DNA from: Kiritimatiellota bacterium B12222
Lineage (GTDB): Bacteria; Verrucomicrobiota; Kiritimatiellia; SS1-B-03-39; UBA6053
Direction of reading: 5' to 3'
Length of the DNA stretch: 64,000 nucleotides
Assembly (NCBI GenBank): GCA_029719485.1
Contig: CP120722.1
Span: 1,798,001 to 1,862,000 of the forward strand
Made by a program: the position numbers and the translations under genes. The notes beneath the pieces were generated by a model. The model did no database searches. It was not told where the DNA came from and saw only the letters and a list, made by a program, of their open reading frames with translations. Position 1 is the first letter of the stretch; the number at the start of each line of letters is the position of its first letter. Below, piece by piece: positions 23,012 through 32,370 of this stretch.

Positions 23012-24439
23012 ATGCCTACATCGGATGCGCATCTGATGAAATCCTCGACCTCTGAAGCATTGCAGGGACTGGTGGCATGGGCCAGGCATGCGGGCGTCGA
23101 GACGCTGCGATTGAAGCCTCGCGAATGGATGATGAGGGAAGGGGATAAGAATCGTTCCCTTTGTGTTCTGCTGGCAGGAGAAGTTCAATTATCCAAAGCT
23201 GGGCCTGATGGCCGTGCCCAAAAGTTGGATTTATTGCGACAAGGGTCTCTGATTGGTATTCTTTCTTTTTGGACCGGAAATCCTTCTTTTTCAGATTCTC
23301 AGGCCATTGGAGAGGTAGAGTATCTTAAATTAGACCGGGACTTGTTTGATCGCACTGTTGCCGAAGATGCGGAGTTCTCTAGTTTAACCCTTCAATTATT
23401 GGTCGCCAATCTGAGTGATCGCTATCGAAGTCTGGTGGGCTTGAATTTAAAAGTTGCTGGACTTACGCAAGAACTTGAGCATGAACGCAATGCCTTACAG
23501 GCAGCGGTCAAAGATCTGCAACAGACCCGCAATCAGATGGTTCATCGGGAAAAGTTGGTAACCATGGGGCAATTATTAGCCGGTATTGCGCATGAGATTA
23601 ATAATCCTTCGACCTCATTGATGCAAAGTGTGAGCCGTCTGAGTGAAGATTTGTCTGCATTTGTTCAGGATAAACCTGATGAATTAAGGTTGTTACAGGC
23701 CGGTCAGGCCGCTCCCTTCGTGAGTACCTCTGAAAGTCGGGTGAAGTTGAGCGCCTTAATCGAACAATATCCGGATTTGTCTAGAGCGCGGGCGAGGCGA
23801 TTGATTCGCTTTCCTGATGAATTACTCGAGGGGCTACGAAAGGATTTAAAGAAATCTCGCTGGCATCGTGTGGATGAGCATATCCGGTTGTTTGAACTGG
23901 GAAGTTCTTTGCACAGCATTGAGATTGCCAACGAACGTATTACCCGTTTGGTGAAAAGCTTAAAAAGTTATAGTCGTCAGGATGAACCCGAAGATGCGGG
24001 GGTTGATTTGGGGAAATGTATCCAGGATACCTTAATGATTTTGAATCATAAGCTTAAGTATTATGACCTGAGCTTAGAGGTAGAGACTTTACCTGTGGTG
24101 CATGGCCGTCCGGGAGAGGTGAATCAAATTTTAACGAATTTACTGTCCAATGCATGTGAAGCGACCGAGCCTGGGAAAAAGATCTTGATTCGGAGTGGGC
24201 AAACAGAGGATGTGGTTTGGGTGGAGATCGGGGACGATGGCTGTGGGGTTCCTGAGCACCTGATGCAGAAAATATTTGAGCCGAATGTGACCACGAAAAG
24301 TGGGGGGGGGCAGTTTGGCTTGGGCTTGGGCTTGGCCATTTCGAAAGATTTGGCCATGCAGCATGGGGGATCTCTTACGCTCAGGAATCGGGAAGAAGGC
24401 GGTGCGATCTTTCGATTGGAGTTACCCTTGCAGTGCTAG
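23012..24439 (+). CDS. Histidine kinase with N-terminal cyclic-nucleotide-binding-like domain
   Basis: A 475-residue cytosolic kinase. Residues 20-120 form a cNMP-binding/CRP-like sensor ('LKPREWMMREGDKNRSLCVLLAGEVQL'), then a coiled coil ('LTQELEHERNALQAAVKDLQ'), the phospho-acceptor box 'GIAHEINNPSTSLMQS' with His194, and a HATPase domain (N box 'ILTNLLSNACEATE', 'GDDGCGVPEHLMQKIFEPNVTTKSGGG', 'GLGLGLAISKDLA'). The conserved phosphate-binding Arg of true cNMP sensors is not obvious, so the ligand is unsure. A nine-G run (24302-24310) lies in the coding sequence at 'SGGG'. Confidence 0.92.
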   Translation: MPTSDAHLMKSSTSEALQGLVAWARHAGVETLRLKPREWMMREGDKNRSLCVLLAGEVQLSKAGPDGRAQKLDLLRQGSLIGILSFWTGNPSFSDSQAIGEVEYLKLDRDLFDRTVAEDAEFSSLTLQLLVANLSDRYRSLVGLNLKVAGLTQELEHERNALQAAVKDLQQTRNQMVHREKLVTMGQLLAGIAHEINNPSTSLMQSVSRLSEDLSAFVQDKPDELRLLQAGQAAPFVSTSESRVKLSALIEQYPDLSRARARRLIRFPDELLEGLRKDLKKSRWHRVDEHIRLFELGSSLHSIEIANERITRLVKSLKSYSRQDEPEDAGVDLGKCIQDTLMILNHKLKYYDLSLEVETLPVVHGRPGEVNQILTNLLSNACEATEPGKKILIRSGQTEDVVWVEIGDDGCGVPEHLMQKIFEPNVTTKSGGGQFGLGLGLAISKDLAMQHGGSLTLRNREEGGAIFRLELPLQC

Positions 24440-24855
24440 CGTGCTGAAAGAGCTTTGATGGCATGGCCTAATGTATCGACAGAAAAAGGCTTATTGAGGA
24501 AGCGGCAATGGGGGGAGGAGAGTTGTGCGGGATCGATGACGTCGGAACTGTAGCCTGAGACAAAGATGCATTTTAATGACGGGATGATTTCCTTGGCTTG
24601 ATTGTATAATTCTTGTCCGCTTACTCCGGGCATTAAAACGTCGGTAATCAGGAGGGTGATATCCCTGTTTTCATTGATAATGCTGAGGGCTTTTGACGGC
24701 TCTGCACAAATGATGACATCGTGTTTAAGTTGTTTTAAAACCATATCTCCAAGTCTCAAAATATGTTTGTCGTCGTCTACCATCAGAATGCGAATGGGCT
24801 GAGGTTTTGAGGGCTCGTTGGGGGGGGCTTGGTTTTGGGGCAGGAGTATTTCCAT
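24436..24855 (-). CDS. Receiver domain, surviving C-terminus of a decayed hybrid kinase
   Basis: A 139-residue frame with an intact receiver domain: 'ILMVDDDKHILRLGDMVL', Asp in 'LLITDVLMPGVSGQELY', 'CIFVSGYSSDVID' and 'FLNKPFSVDTL'. The residues before it continue into a histidine-kinase tail, so the ATG at 24855 is not the original start, though a stand-alone receiver could still be made. Convergent with the cNMP-kinase gene, overlapping it by four bases. Confidence 0.7.
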   Translation of the reverse strand: MEILLPQNQAPPNEPSKPQPIRILMVDDDKHILRLGDMVLKQLKHDVIICAEPSKALSIINENRDITLLITDVLMPGVSGQELYNQAKEIIPSLKCIFVSGYSSDVIDPAQLSSPHCRFLNKPFSVDTLGHAIKALSAR

Positions 24856-25215
24856 GCGTGTACCTCCGGAGGGGCTTGGGTGAACTTGGATGGATCCGTT
24901 GTTTTGTTGTAGGGTGCCGTAAAAGCTTTCGAGGTGTAGATCTGAGTTCTAGCGGTGTTGAAAAAGGGGGGGGAGATGGGCTGCCACTGCTGGATCCATT
25001 GCTTTTTTATTGTCTTCGACCTTGAAGGAAAGAGCCTTCGTCAGGCTCGCATGCCATATACAGTGCGTCTGTCTGTGTGGACATGGGGTTTTGATTTTGA
25101 GAGTGTATGGACAGCCTTCCGCAAGTATTAATGGCATTTTTGGCGATTTCAACCCAACCTATGCAGATTTGTTCGAGTTGTCCATTGCCAATTTTTACCT
25201 CGTGAATGACTTTTG
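24436..25215 (-). pseudogene. Degraded hybrid sensor histidine kinase (HATPase part broken)
   Basis: Upstream of the receiver the minus strand still spells kinase boxes, but in changing frames. 'GQLEQICIGWVEIAKNAI' is an N box (about 25170), 'AMDPAVAAHLPPLF' is a G1/F region (about 24975), a TAG stop lies at 24949-24951, then 'ESFYGTLQQNNGSIQV' and 'SPSGGTRMEILLPQ' match the last kinase box. At least one stop and two frame changes are needed to join them. No N-terminal sensor or H box is found before 25456, so the 5' part is gone. 25216-25455 shows nothing I can read. Confidence 0.72.
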
Positions 25216-25455
25216 ATCATTTCCATTCGGCATGAATCTGATGGCCGTGAAGCGATTCAAATATCGGTTTCGGTGTCTGTGGGAGAGATGGGTGGGACTG
25301 CGCCGCCTGTGCCGGCATGCCTGATGTGGACTGCTGCGTGGAGATAGCGGTGCCGGAGAACGTAGGGCCGGAACGTCAGATTTAGTTGAATGCGGACTTC
25401 GTCAGGGGCGGGCTGAACCTTGTGGGCATCAAGAAAACCGAGTGTAGAGAGGGCT

Positions 25456-26103
25456 TTAGCTGTTCTTTTCAGCTTGAGCGTGTCGAACAGGGGCGAAGCT
25501 ATGTCGATGGATGGGGCAGGGGCCTAAGGATTCCAGGGCACGAAGATGTATTTTTGTGCCGTACCCTTTGTGTTGTGCGAAGCCGTAGCCGGGATATTTT
25601 TTCTCCATCTTGATCATGATGGCGTCTCGGGTTTCTTTGGCCACGATACTGGCTGCGGCAATAGAGAAACATTTGCGGTCCCCTTTCACGATGGCGCGAT
25701 GCTCCATGGGCAATCCTTGAATAGGTAAACCATCAATTAATGCGAGGGAAGGTGTATCGGGCAACTTAAGCAGTGCTTTCTTCATGGCCAGATGGGTGGC
25801 ACGCAGAATATTCAGACGGTCGATTTCCTTTGGAGAGCATTTTCCGATACCGACTTGGACGCCCGGGTAGGCGAGGATCTCTTTGAGGAGGGCCGCTCGT
25901 TTTTTTGAGGAAAGAATTTTGGAGTCTTGAATGCCCGGGATGATTTCTTGGGCTTCTCCTTGTAGTACATGGCAGGGGAACATGACTGCGGCCGCGACCA
26001 CGGGGCCTGCGAGCGGTCCGCGACCTGCTTCATCAACTCCCGCAACAAGAAAAACGCCGCTGTGGAGGGCGGCGTGTTCTGCGGCTAAGAAGCCGGTATC
26101 CAT
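25456..26103 (-). CDS. rnhB: Ribonuclease HII
   Basis: 215 residues from the ATG at 26103; the frame is open further but would overlap rplS. The first catalytic Asp lies in 'VAGVDEAGRGPLAGPVVAA' (DEAGRGP). 'PSLALIDG' supplies a second acidic residue, and 'KGDRKCFSIAAASIVAKETRD' is the conserved K-D-S-ASI-AK motif. It removes RNA from RNA-DNA hybrids and misincorporated ribonucleotides in DNA. rplS-rnhB adjacency is common in bacteria and supports both calls. Confidence 0.95.
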   Translation of the reverse strand: MDTGFLAAEHAALHSGVFLVAGVDEAGRGPLAGPVVAAAVMFPCHVLQGEAQEIIPGIQDSKILSSKKRAALLKEILAYPGVQVGIGKCSPKEIDRLNILRATHLAMKKALLKLPDTPSLALIDGLPIQGLPMEHRAIVKGDRKCFSIAAASIVAKETRDAIMIKMEKKYPGYGFAQHKGYGTKIHLRALESLGPCPIHRHSFAPVRHAQAEKNS

Positions 26104-26113
26104 CTGAAAGAGC

Positions 26114-26449
26114 TCAGGTGATTTTAGCTTTTTTGCCTTTAAGTTTACGGGCATAATAAAGTTTAGCGCGGCGTACTTTGCCTTCACGTTCTACTTCAAT
26201 TTTCTCAACCACAGGTGCGTGGATGGGGAATACTTTTTCAACACCTTCTCCGTAAGAAATACGGCGAACGGTGAAGGTTTCAGTAGCGCCATGTCCATCA
26301 CGGGCAATGACTGTTCCAGAGAAGATCTGGGTACGAACGTTGTTACCTTCCTGAATGCGAACGTGTACCTTAACGGCATCGCCCACTGCAAATACAGGAG
26401 TTTCTTCTTTGCGATTTTCTGCGTCTATTTTTTCTAAAAGCGTGCTCAC
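26114..26449 (-). CDS. rplS: Ribosomal protein bL19
   Basis: 111 residues from a GTG at 26449 (protein begins STLLEKIDAENRK). An upstream ATG at 26518 would add 23 non-family residues. The bL19 core is clear: 'AVGDAVKVHVRIQEGNNVR', 'QIFSGTVIARDGHG', 'TFTVRRISYGEGVEKVFP', 'KVRRAKLYYAR'. bL19 sits at the interface of the 30S and 50S subunits. The rimM-trmD genes that often precede it are not in the window; the upstream neighbour is divergent. Confidence 0.95.
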   Translation of the reverse strand: MSTLLEKIDAENRKEETPVFAVGDAVKVHVRIQEGNNVRTQIFSGTVIARDGHGATETFTVRRISYGEGVEKVFPIHAPVVEKIEVEREGKVRRAKLYYARKLKGKKAKIT

Positions 26450-26608
26450 GGGTTTTCCCTTGGTCGAAATTGTTTGTGTGAAAGGGGTGCAAAATAGGGA
26501 TAATAACGCTCTCGTCAAGCAGAATGCATCGGAAAATACGTCTCAGTTCCCTCGGGGAAGCTGTCTTTTAGTGTTGCCAGCGGGACTTGCAAGGCATTTA
26601 AGAGGCGA

Positions 26609-27442
26609 ATGTTCTACTCCTCTTGTCTTTCTTGGATTCGATTTTTACGTTTACCCGCGGTACTGACGGTTCCTGGGGATGTTTGGGTGGGGGCTGCGTT
26701 GGTCGGGGGGGGCGTGTCGTATGGGGAGACCTTGGCTGTTTGTTGTGCGTACCTTTTTGGTATGGGGCTCAATGATGTTGTGGATGTGAGGGCTGATAGG
26801 GTGAATCGACCTGAACGTCCGCTTCCTCAAGGGGACATTCCTTTGAAGGTGGCTATCAGCGCGTGCATTGCGTTGTGTATGCTGTCTTGGGTGTTGAATC
26901 CTTGTGGGGCACAAGTGGCGCTGTTGGGGATGGTGACGGCCTACAATACGCTCAAGCATCTCCATTTATGGCTGAGTGGAGGCTTGATGGCGGGCTGTCG
27001 GATTTTGGTATTGTGGATGGGTGCAGGTGCTCCTGGGGAAACGAGGTTGTTATGGCCGCTGTGGGTGCTTTGGGGCTATTTGATTCTGATGATAATTCTG
27101 TTGGCCGATCTGGAAAACAAACAAAGTAAGCGGATCCTGCCTCTCACGCTTGGACTGAGCCTGTGGTGGCTTGGAGCTCCGGTGTTGGCCATTCTTTTAG
27201 GGGCGTGGACAGCGTGGGTATTGTTGCCCTGGGGGCTCTTGATCTTTTTAACGTTGAACAATCTTCAACAGATCTTTCGTACGCATCAGTTATCCCCTAA
27301 AAACACGGGTGTGTGGTTGTCGATGTTGATTCCGTTACAGGCTTCATTCTTGTGTGCATTTGGAGATGTGTCACTTGGCTTGGTGGTGTTATTGGCCTGG
27401 CCGTTGTTGAAAATGATCTTGCGTAAAATTCAGATCTCTTGA
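26609..27442 (+). CDS. UbiA-family prenyltransferase, EboC-like
   Basis: A 277-residue protein with eight to nine membrane helices. The first Asp-rich motif is 'NDVVDVRADRVNRPERPLPQG', a typical N-D--D---D--NRP-RP. The second, usually D--D--G/D-, is 'LADLENKQSKRILPLT', degenerate. UbiA enzymes attach isoprenoid chains to aromatic acceptors; EboC-like ones belong to a scytonemin/eustigmatophyte-type envelope cluster. Neighbouring eboA-F genes are not seen here, so the role is open. Confidence 0.78.
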   Translation: MFYSSCLSWIRFLRLPAVLTVPGDVWVGAALVGGGVSYGETLAVCCAYLFGMGLNDVVDVRADRVNRPERPLPQGDIPLKVAISACIALCMLSWVLNPCGAQVALLGMVTAYNTLKHLHLWLSGGLMAGCRILVLWMGAGAPGETRLLWPLWVLWGYLILMIILLADLENKQSKRILPLTLGLSLWWLGAPVLAILLGAWTAWVLLPWGLLIFLTLNNLQQIFRTHQLSPKNTGVWLSMLIPLQASFLCAFGDVSLGLVVLLAWPLLKMILRKIQIS

Positions 27443-27510
27443 GGGAGGATTGTCCCGATTGTCAGATGCTTTTTCATTGAATTTTTCTATCAGTTTAGGA
27501 GGTTTAAGTC

Positions 27511-27813
27511 ATGAATATTTCCGATTTCCTTGAACATGTCGCGTCTCATTCCCATCCTGAGGCTACATGGTCTTCCGCAGTGCAGGCGATATGGTACGCA
27601 GAGAAAGGAGAATGGACGTTGGCGCATGACCGCTGTCAGGAGGGTGATGAAAAAGATGGGGCGTGGGTGCATGCGCATTTGCATCGGGAAGAGGGGGACC
27701 TGTCGAATGCCCGGTACTGGTATCATCAGGCGGGTCAGCCAGAGAGCCTTGTTTCGGTTGCGGAGGAACGTCATGAAATGATCCGTAGCCTTTTAACCCG
27801 GCGACAACTTTGA
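27511..27813 (+). CDS. Conserved hypothetical protein (W-HAHLHREEGD type)
   Basis: A 100-residue soluble protein with a strong TAGGAGG ribosome-binding site. 'EWTLAHDRCQE', 'GAWVHAHLHREEGDLSNARYWYHQAGQP' is a motif I remember from small conserved hypothetical proteins in several phyla. Function unknown. It starts an operon with the two following genes: its TGA overlaps the TTG start of the next. Confidence 0.75.
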   Translation: MNISDFLEHVASHSHPEATWSSAVQAIWYAEKGEWTLAHDRCQEGDEKDGAWVHAHLHREEGDLSNARYWYHQAGQPESLVSVAEERHEMIRSLLTRRQL

Positions 27814-29501
27814 AGTTTTGGGTTCCTTTTGTTGGGGTCTGCCTCTGCACACTGTCGTTGTTCTCGGGAGAGGCCGAGGACTGGTTGGCGCAGTTGGGTG
27901 CTGAAACTTTTGAAGAGCGGGAGGCCGCCAGTCAGCGATTGTGGGAGATGGATATTCAGGCGATGGATGTTTTGGTCATTGGAGCCCAAAGTGAGGATCC
28001 TGAAATTCGCCGTCGCTCCCAGGAGCTGTTGAAATTTTTTAGTGCGGGTGTTTCTCCGGAATGGCCTCAGGAACTTCAGCAAAAGGTGATCGACAGCGAT
28101 GGGGCTTCGCAGGAGGTTCTCACTGATTTGATGAAAGAACTGTTGGCGTATGATGAACCCTCGGCCTTGCCCTTTTTAGTGCGACAACTCCGCGGCCCAG
28201 CCAAAAGCACTGCGAAGAAACACCTTGATCTGATGGTGCAACAGGAGGTCTATCAACCCAGGTTCATGCAACAACTTCCGCATCCACCCCAAAATAAACT
28301 GGAAACGGATTTGTGGTATCAGGTCTACCAGAATAAGGGCAGTTTTTCCGCAGTGAAGGCGGCGTTGGCCTTGCCGTATCTTTCGCCATCTGATCAACAG
28401 AAGTTAGTTCAGGAGGGGGTGAAGGTATTGCAACGTTTGCACCGGGATAAAAAGTTCGCCGACCTTTTAACGGAAGCAAAGGCCTTGTCGGCTTTATATC
28501 CCGATTTTCCTCCGTACATCTATCAGGAAGGATTGGCTACATGGCATTTGGGTGATGAAGAGGGGGCAAAAGTGTACTGTGATTACGCACTTTCTTTGTA
28601 TCCTGAAAATGAAACTGCGCATTATCAAGTGGCCGAAATGTTACAGGAATCTGGACACCGCTATCTCGCTGCTCGCGAATGGGCCGTGGTGGTAACCGTC
28701 GCGCCTCATGGAGGTCTTCATGATGTAAATGCCTATTTTCATTTGGCGGATTACCATCAGAAAATGGAGCGCTATGATGAGGCTGCAGAGGCCTATGAAC
28801 ATGCGATGATGGGTATTCGTCAACTCAATGATCGAGGCCTTTCGGGCACGCTGAATGGAGGGAGTGAAGCGGATCTTTTGCAACGGATCCAAGAGTTGAG
28901 ATCCAAGGCCTTGAAGAAACAAATGGGTGAGGATGCGGTAGCGTTGCGTTGTGGGATTGCGGTGAAGGAGGGGCGTTTTGATGAGTTGCGGGAGATGACG
29001 GATCTTACAGGGGCTCAAATGACGCTGGAGGTGAAGCCTTTTGGGCTGCGTTTACTCGAAATTGTGCCGTCTACCTTGGTGTACCTTGCCGAAAAAGAAA
29101 AGTTGGTGTTGATGGTGAAAGGGGAGGTTGTCGGTGAAAAGGTCGACTATGTTTGGGAGGAGGGGACCAAGGACGGGCGCAATTGGGTGTTGGTGAAGGC
29201 GCTCGATATGCGTTATATTTTCGAGTTGAACCCAGAAACGCTACGGGGTGAACTTATTGATCAATTTGAATTAGAGTACACGTGTTATTTGATTTTGAAC
29301 GAGCGCATGAAGGACTTGGCGGAAGGGTCCATCACCGTAAATGATGAATCCTTTAGCGTTGAAGAGCTACCCCAGGGTATCCCTTTTGATTATTTACCTG
29401 AAGAAATGAATATACAGTATAGCGGTATACGGGATGACGGCATGGAGCTGAATGTAACGTTAACGATAGATCCCCGAAAGAGGGCCCCTGATTTCCCATG
29501 A
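27810..29501 (+). CDS. Exported HEAT/TPR-like repeat protein (paralogue 1)
   Basis: 563 residues, starting at a TTG overlapping the previous stop. A signal peptide (to about residue 20) is followed by HEAT-like helices ('FEEREAASQRLWEM', 'ARRRSQELLKFF'-type repeats), TPR-like repeats ('AKVYCDYALSLYPENETAHYQVAEMLQESG', 'YDEAAEAYEHAM') and a beta-rich C-terminal part ending 'DPRKRAPDFP'. Its layout and sequence parallel the next gene. Periplasmic scaffolding is likely; no enzyme motif seen. Confidence 0.8.
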   Translation: MKFWVPFVGVCLCTLSLFSGEAEDWLAQLGAETFEEREAASQRLWEMDIQAMDVLVIGAQSEDPEIRRRSQELLKFFSAGVSPEWPQELQQKVIDSDGASQEVLTDLMKELLAYDEPSALPFLVRQLRGPAKSTAKKHLDLMVQQEVYQPRFMQQLPHPPQNKLETDLWYQVYQNKGSFSAVKAALALPYLSPSDQQKLVQEGVKVLQRLHRDKKFADLLTEAKALSALYPDFPPYIYQEGLATWHLGDEEGAKVYCDYALSLYPENETAHYQVAEMLQESGHRYLAAREWAVVVTVAPHGGLHDVNAYFHLADYHQKMERYDEAAEAYEHAMMGIRQLNDRGLSGTLNGGSEADLLQRIQELRSKALKKQMGEDAVALRCGIAVKEGRFDELREMTDLTGAQMTLEVKPFGLRLLEIVPSTLVYLAEKEKLVLMVKGEVVGEKVDYVWEEGTKDGRNWVLVKALDMRYIFELNPETLRGELIDQFELEYTCYLILNERMKDLAEGSITVNDESFSVEELPQGIPFDYLPEEMNIQYSGIRDDGMELNVTLTIDPRKRAPDFP

Positions 29502-31192
29502 ACATGATGATCAAGAAGCTGTTTTCCCTGTGTAGCCTTATGGCTTTTGTGAGTACGCCCCTCTTTTCGGCGGAGGTGGATGAGTTGATTGAACAATTGG
29601 GTGCGGAGAGCTATGAACAGCGCGAGGCGGCTACCGAGGCGCTGTGGGGCATGGGGGCTCGGGCATTGCCCGGCGTGAGGGAAGCGACAAAGGATGCTGA
29701 TCCAGAGGTGAAGGCCCGCGCATTGTATTTATTGCCGTACTTGGAGCGAGGGGTGCCCCCTGACTGGCCCGAAGATTTGCAAAAAGATGTGCTCAACTGT
29801 GAAAACTTATCTGAGGGGGCTTTGGCGGAGTTAATGGAGACGATTGTTGCGTCGTATGGAGAGGAGGCATTGCCTTTTGTTATGAGTCAGCTTCAGGGCA
29901 ACGCCTCTGGAGCGGCAGTAGCGCTCTTAAAAGCGCAATGGGATCAAGTGGGCTGGCGGGAGAAAATTATTCAGGCCTTGCCTGCTCAGCCTGCCACGGA
30001 ATTAGAGGCTCATCTTTTAGCGGATGCGTTGATGCAATCCGCGGAATTATCTGATTATCAACAAGCGTTGGCGTTGGAGCATCTCTCGGAAAGCTATCGA
30101 GAAAAAATTATTCGTGCGGCCATCAAGGAGATGATCGTTCTGAAGAAAGCAAAGGAATATGAGGTTTTGAAAATTCAAAGCCAAGCCTTTGGTCGGCTGG
30201 CTCCTCGGGATGCAAGAATGTTGTATGTGGAGAGTATCGCACTTGCTCAATTGGGCGAGCCGTCTTTGGCAGAAGGATTACAGGCTCAGGCCATACAATT
30301 GGATCCTGAGGAAGAGTTGCCTCATTATTTGGCTGCGGTGATGTTGGAAGAGATGGGCAAAGTCAATTTGGCCATTAAAGAATGGCAACAGGTTTTGGCG
30401 ATTGCGCCCCAAGATGATGTGTATGATATCAATGCGTATTTACATCTGGGGGAGCTCTATCAACGAAAGAAAATGTTCGATAAAGCGGCGGATCATTTTG
30501 AGGAATCCCTGGGTTTGTTTCGAGCAGCTCGGGAGCAGGGGCAGGGCATGGGGATTGTGGGGGCTACGGAGGAAGAGCTTGAGCAACGTATTCAAAAGTT
30601 ACGTGGACTTAAAACGGTGATTCATGTGGGGGAAGACCCGCTGACGCCGAGTGTTGAAGTAGGGGTAAAAGGTGGACGTGAAGACGAGTTGAGAGCACTG
30701 GCCAAAACGGTGACCGGTCAGTTGAGTTTTACCGTGGAGCCCTATGGGTTTCGACTGCTAGAAAAAGCGGCCTCTACACTGATTTATGAACAGGAAACGG
30801 GACAGCTTCGCCTCACGCTCAATGGTAAACCTTTTGGCGAAGGGTCCCCCTATATTTGGAAAGAGAAGGGGAACCGCATTTTAGTGCGCAGTTTGGATAT
30901 GCGTTATATTTTTGAACTCGATTCTGAAACGGGTGAAGGAAAAATTCTCGATCGTTTCGAAGTGGATTATGTGTTTAAAATAACTCCCAATGAAACGGTC
31001 AGTCAGTTCAAAGAGCCGGAATTGATGCTCAATGAAAAAAAGATCAGCTGGGAAGAGCTGAAGGCTGGGGTGGACATGGACTTTTTACCGGAAGAAATTA
31101 CCTTTCTTCTGAAAGCTAAAAATGAGGTTGGCTATAACATCAAGGCCGAGCTTAAGTTTGATCCCCGTAAAGATGCTCCAGACATTCCTTGA
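29498..31192 (+). CDS. Exported HEAT/TPR-like repeat protein (paralogue 2)
   Basis: 564 residues, ATGA overlap with paralogue 1. The layout is the same: signal peptide, 'YEQREAATEALWGM' HEAT-like start, 'VPPDWPEDLQ', TPR pair ('PSLAEGLQAQAIQLDPEEELPHY', 'FDKAADHFEESL'), beta-rich end with 'RYIFELDSETGEG' and 'DPRKDAPDIP'. Clearly a tandem duplication that has diverged throughout. It ends 10 bases from the convergent malK stop with no visible terminator. Confidence 0.82.
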   Translation: MNMMIKKLFSLCSLMAFVSTPLFSAEVDELIEQLGAESYEQREAATEALWGMGARALPGVREATKDADPEVKARALYLLPYLERGVPPDWPEDLQKDVLNCENLSEGALAELMETIVASYGEEALPFVMSQLQGNASGAAVALLKAQWDQVGWREKIIQALPAQPATELEAHLLADALMQSAELSDYQQALALEHLSESYREKIIRAAIKEMIVLKKAKEYEVLKIQSQAFGRLAPRDARMLYVESIALAQLGEPSLAEGLQAQAIQLDPEEELPHYLAAVMLEEMGKVNLAIKEWQQVLAIAPQDDVYDINAYLHLGELYQRKKMFDKAADHFEESLGLFRAAREQGQGMGIVGATEEELEQRIQKLRGLKTVIHVGEDPLTPSVEVGVKGGREDELRALAKTVTGQLSFTVEPYGFRLLEKAASTLIYEQETGQLRLTLNGKPFGEGSPYIWKEKGNRILVRSLDMRYIFELDSETGEGKILDRFEVDYVFKITPNETVSQFKEPELMLNEKKISWEELKAGVDMDFLPEEITFLLKAKNEVGYNIKAELKFDPRKDAPDIP

Positions 31193-31202
31193 ACATCATG
31201 GG

Positions 31203-32339
31203 TCACAAAACTTGTTCGGTTGTGGGATCAAAGAAGCTACATTTGTCCAAATGAAGATAGAGGGTCACCTCTTCCCGACGTTTAAACAGTCGGTCATTTT
31301 GGATGCGACCGATTAAGCGATGATTGGCCATATCCATATGCAAGAGTGTTTCCGCGCCCATGGGTTCTGCTAAGCTTACAGGTGCGGTGAATTCCGCTTC
31401 ATTTTCGTGCTGACTGCGTTCGTAAAGATGTTCAGGACGAATGCCCAATACGACGGGTCGACTCCCTATTTCTTTAGCTTTTTGTGCGGAGGGACCTTTT
31501 AATTTAATTGTCCCTAAGGGATGGGTGTCTCCCTCATTTTCGATGAAGTAGGCTTGATCGTTGTCCAGCTTCAGTTTTCCATGAATAAGATTCATGGGAG
31601 GGCTACCAATGAAGCTGGCCACGAACATATTTTCAGGATGTTTGTAAAGGGTGAGAGGGTCTGCGACTTGCATGATCTCTCCCGCGTTCATCACGCAAAT
31701 TCGGTCTCCCATGGTCATGGCTTCGACTTGATCGTGGGTAACATAGAGAATTGTGGTGCCCAGGCGTTCGTGCAGGTTCGAGATCTCAGTCCGCATTTGC
31801 ACCCGCATTTTTGCGTCCAAATTTGAGAGTGGTTCATCAAAGAGGAACACTTTAGGATTGCGGACGATGGCACGTCCTACGGCAACGCGTTGCCGTTGTC
31901 CGCCGGAGAGAGCTTTCGGTTTACGTTCTAACATATCGGATAGACCTAAAATTTCAGCAGCGATATCTACCCGTTTTTTTATTTCGGCTTTAGGGACCTT
32001 ACTGAGTTGTAAACTGAACGCCATATTGGTGAAAACGGAGAGATGGGGGTAGAGGGCGTAATTTTGAAAGACCATGGCAATGCCACGGTCTTTAGGTTCT
32101 AATTTATTCACCACGGTATCGCCAATGGATATGGTCCCTTCACTGATGTCTTCCAGGCCGGCCACCATACGTAATGTGGTGGATTTCCCACAACCAGAAG
32201 GTCCCACTAGCACCATGAATTCACCATCTTCTATTATTAAATCAATTCCTTTTACTGCGGTAAAGGCAGGTTTACCTTTCCCATCCAGATAGGTTTTTTC
32301 CAATTTATTAATGACAACTTTTCCGTTGTGTTCAGCCAT
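31203..32339 (-). CDS. malK: Maltose/maltodextrin ABC transporter ATPase
   Basis: A 378-residue MalK/UgpC-type ATPase. Walker A 'GPSGCGKST', signature '[15 protein letters not shown]', Walker B '[16 protein letters not shown]', His in '[11 protein letters not shown]', then the C-terminal regulatory OB-fold region ('[13 protein letters not shown]'). It powers MalF-MalG from the cytosolic side. It is the last gene of the mal operon. Because MalK-type ATPases often serve several sugar importers, sharing is possible. Confidence 0.95.
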   Translation of the reverse strand: MAEHNGKVVINKLEKTYLDGKGKPAFTAVKGIDLIIEDGEFMVLVGPSGCGKSTTLRMVAGLEDISEGTISIGDTVVNKLEPKDRGIAMVFQNYALYPHLSVFTNMAFSLQLSKVPKAEIKKRVDIAAEILGLSDMLERKPKALSGGQRQRVAVGRAIVRNPKVFLFDEPLSNLDAKMRVQMRTEISNLHERLGTTILYVTHDQVEAMTMGDRICVMNAGEIMQVADPLTLYKHPENMFVASFIGSPPMNLIHGKLKLDNDQAYFIENEGDTHPLGTIKLKGPSAQKAKEIGSRPVVLGIRPEHLYERSQHENEAEFTAPVSLAEPMGAETLLHMDMANHRLIGRIQNDRLFKRREEVTLYLHLDKCSFFDPTTEQVL

Positions 32340-32370
32340 GAGTAGAGGTCCTTGTGGTTAGAGGGATGGA

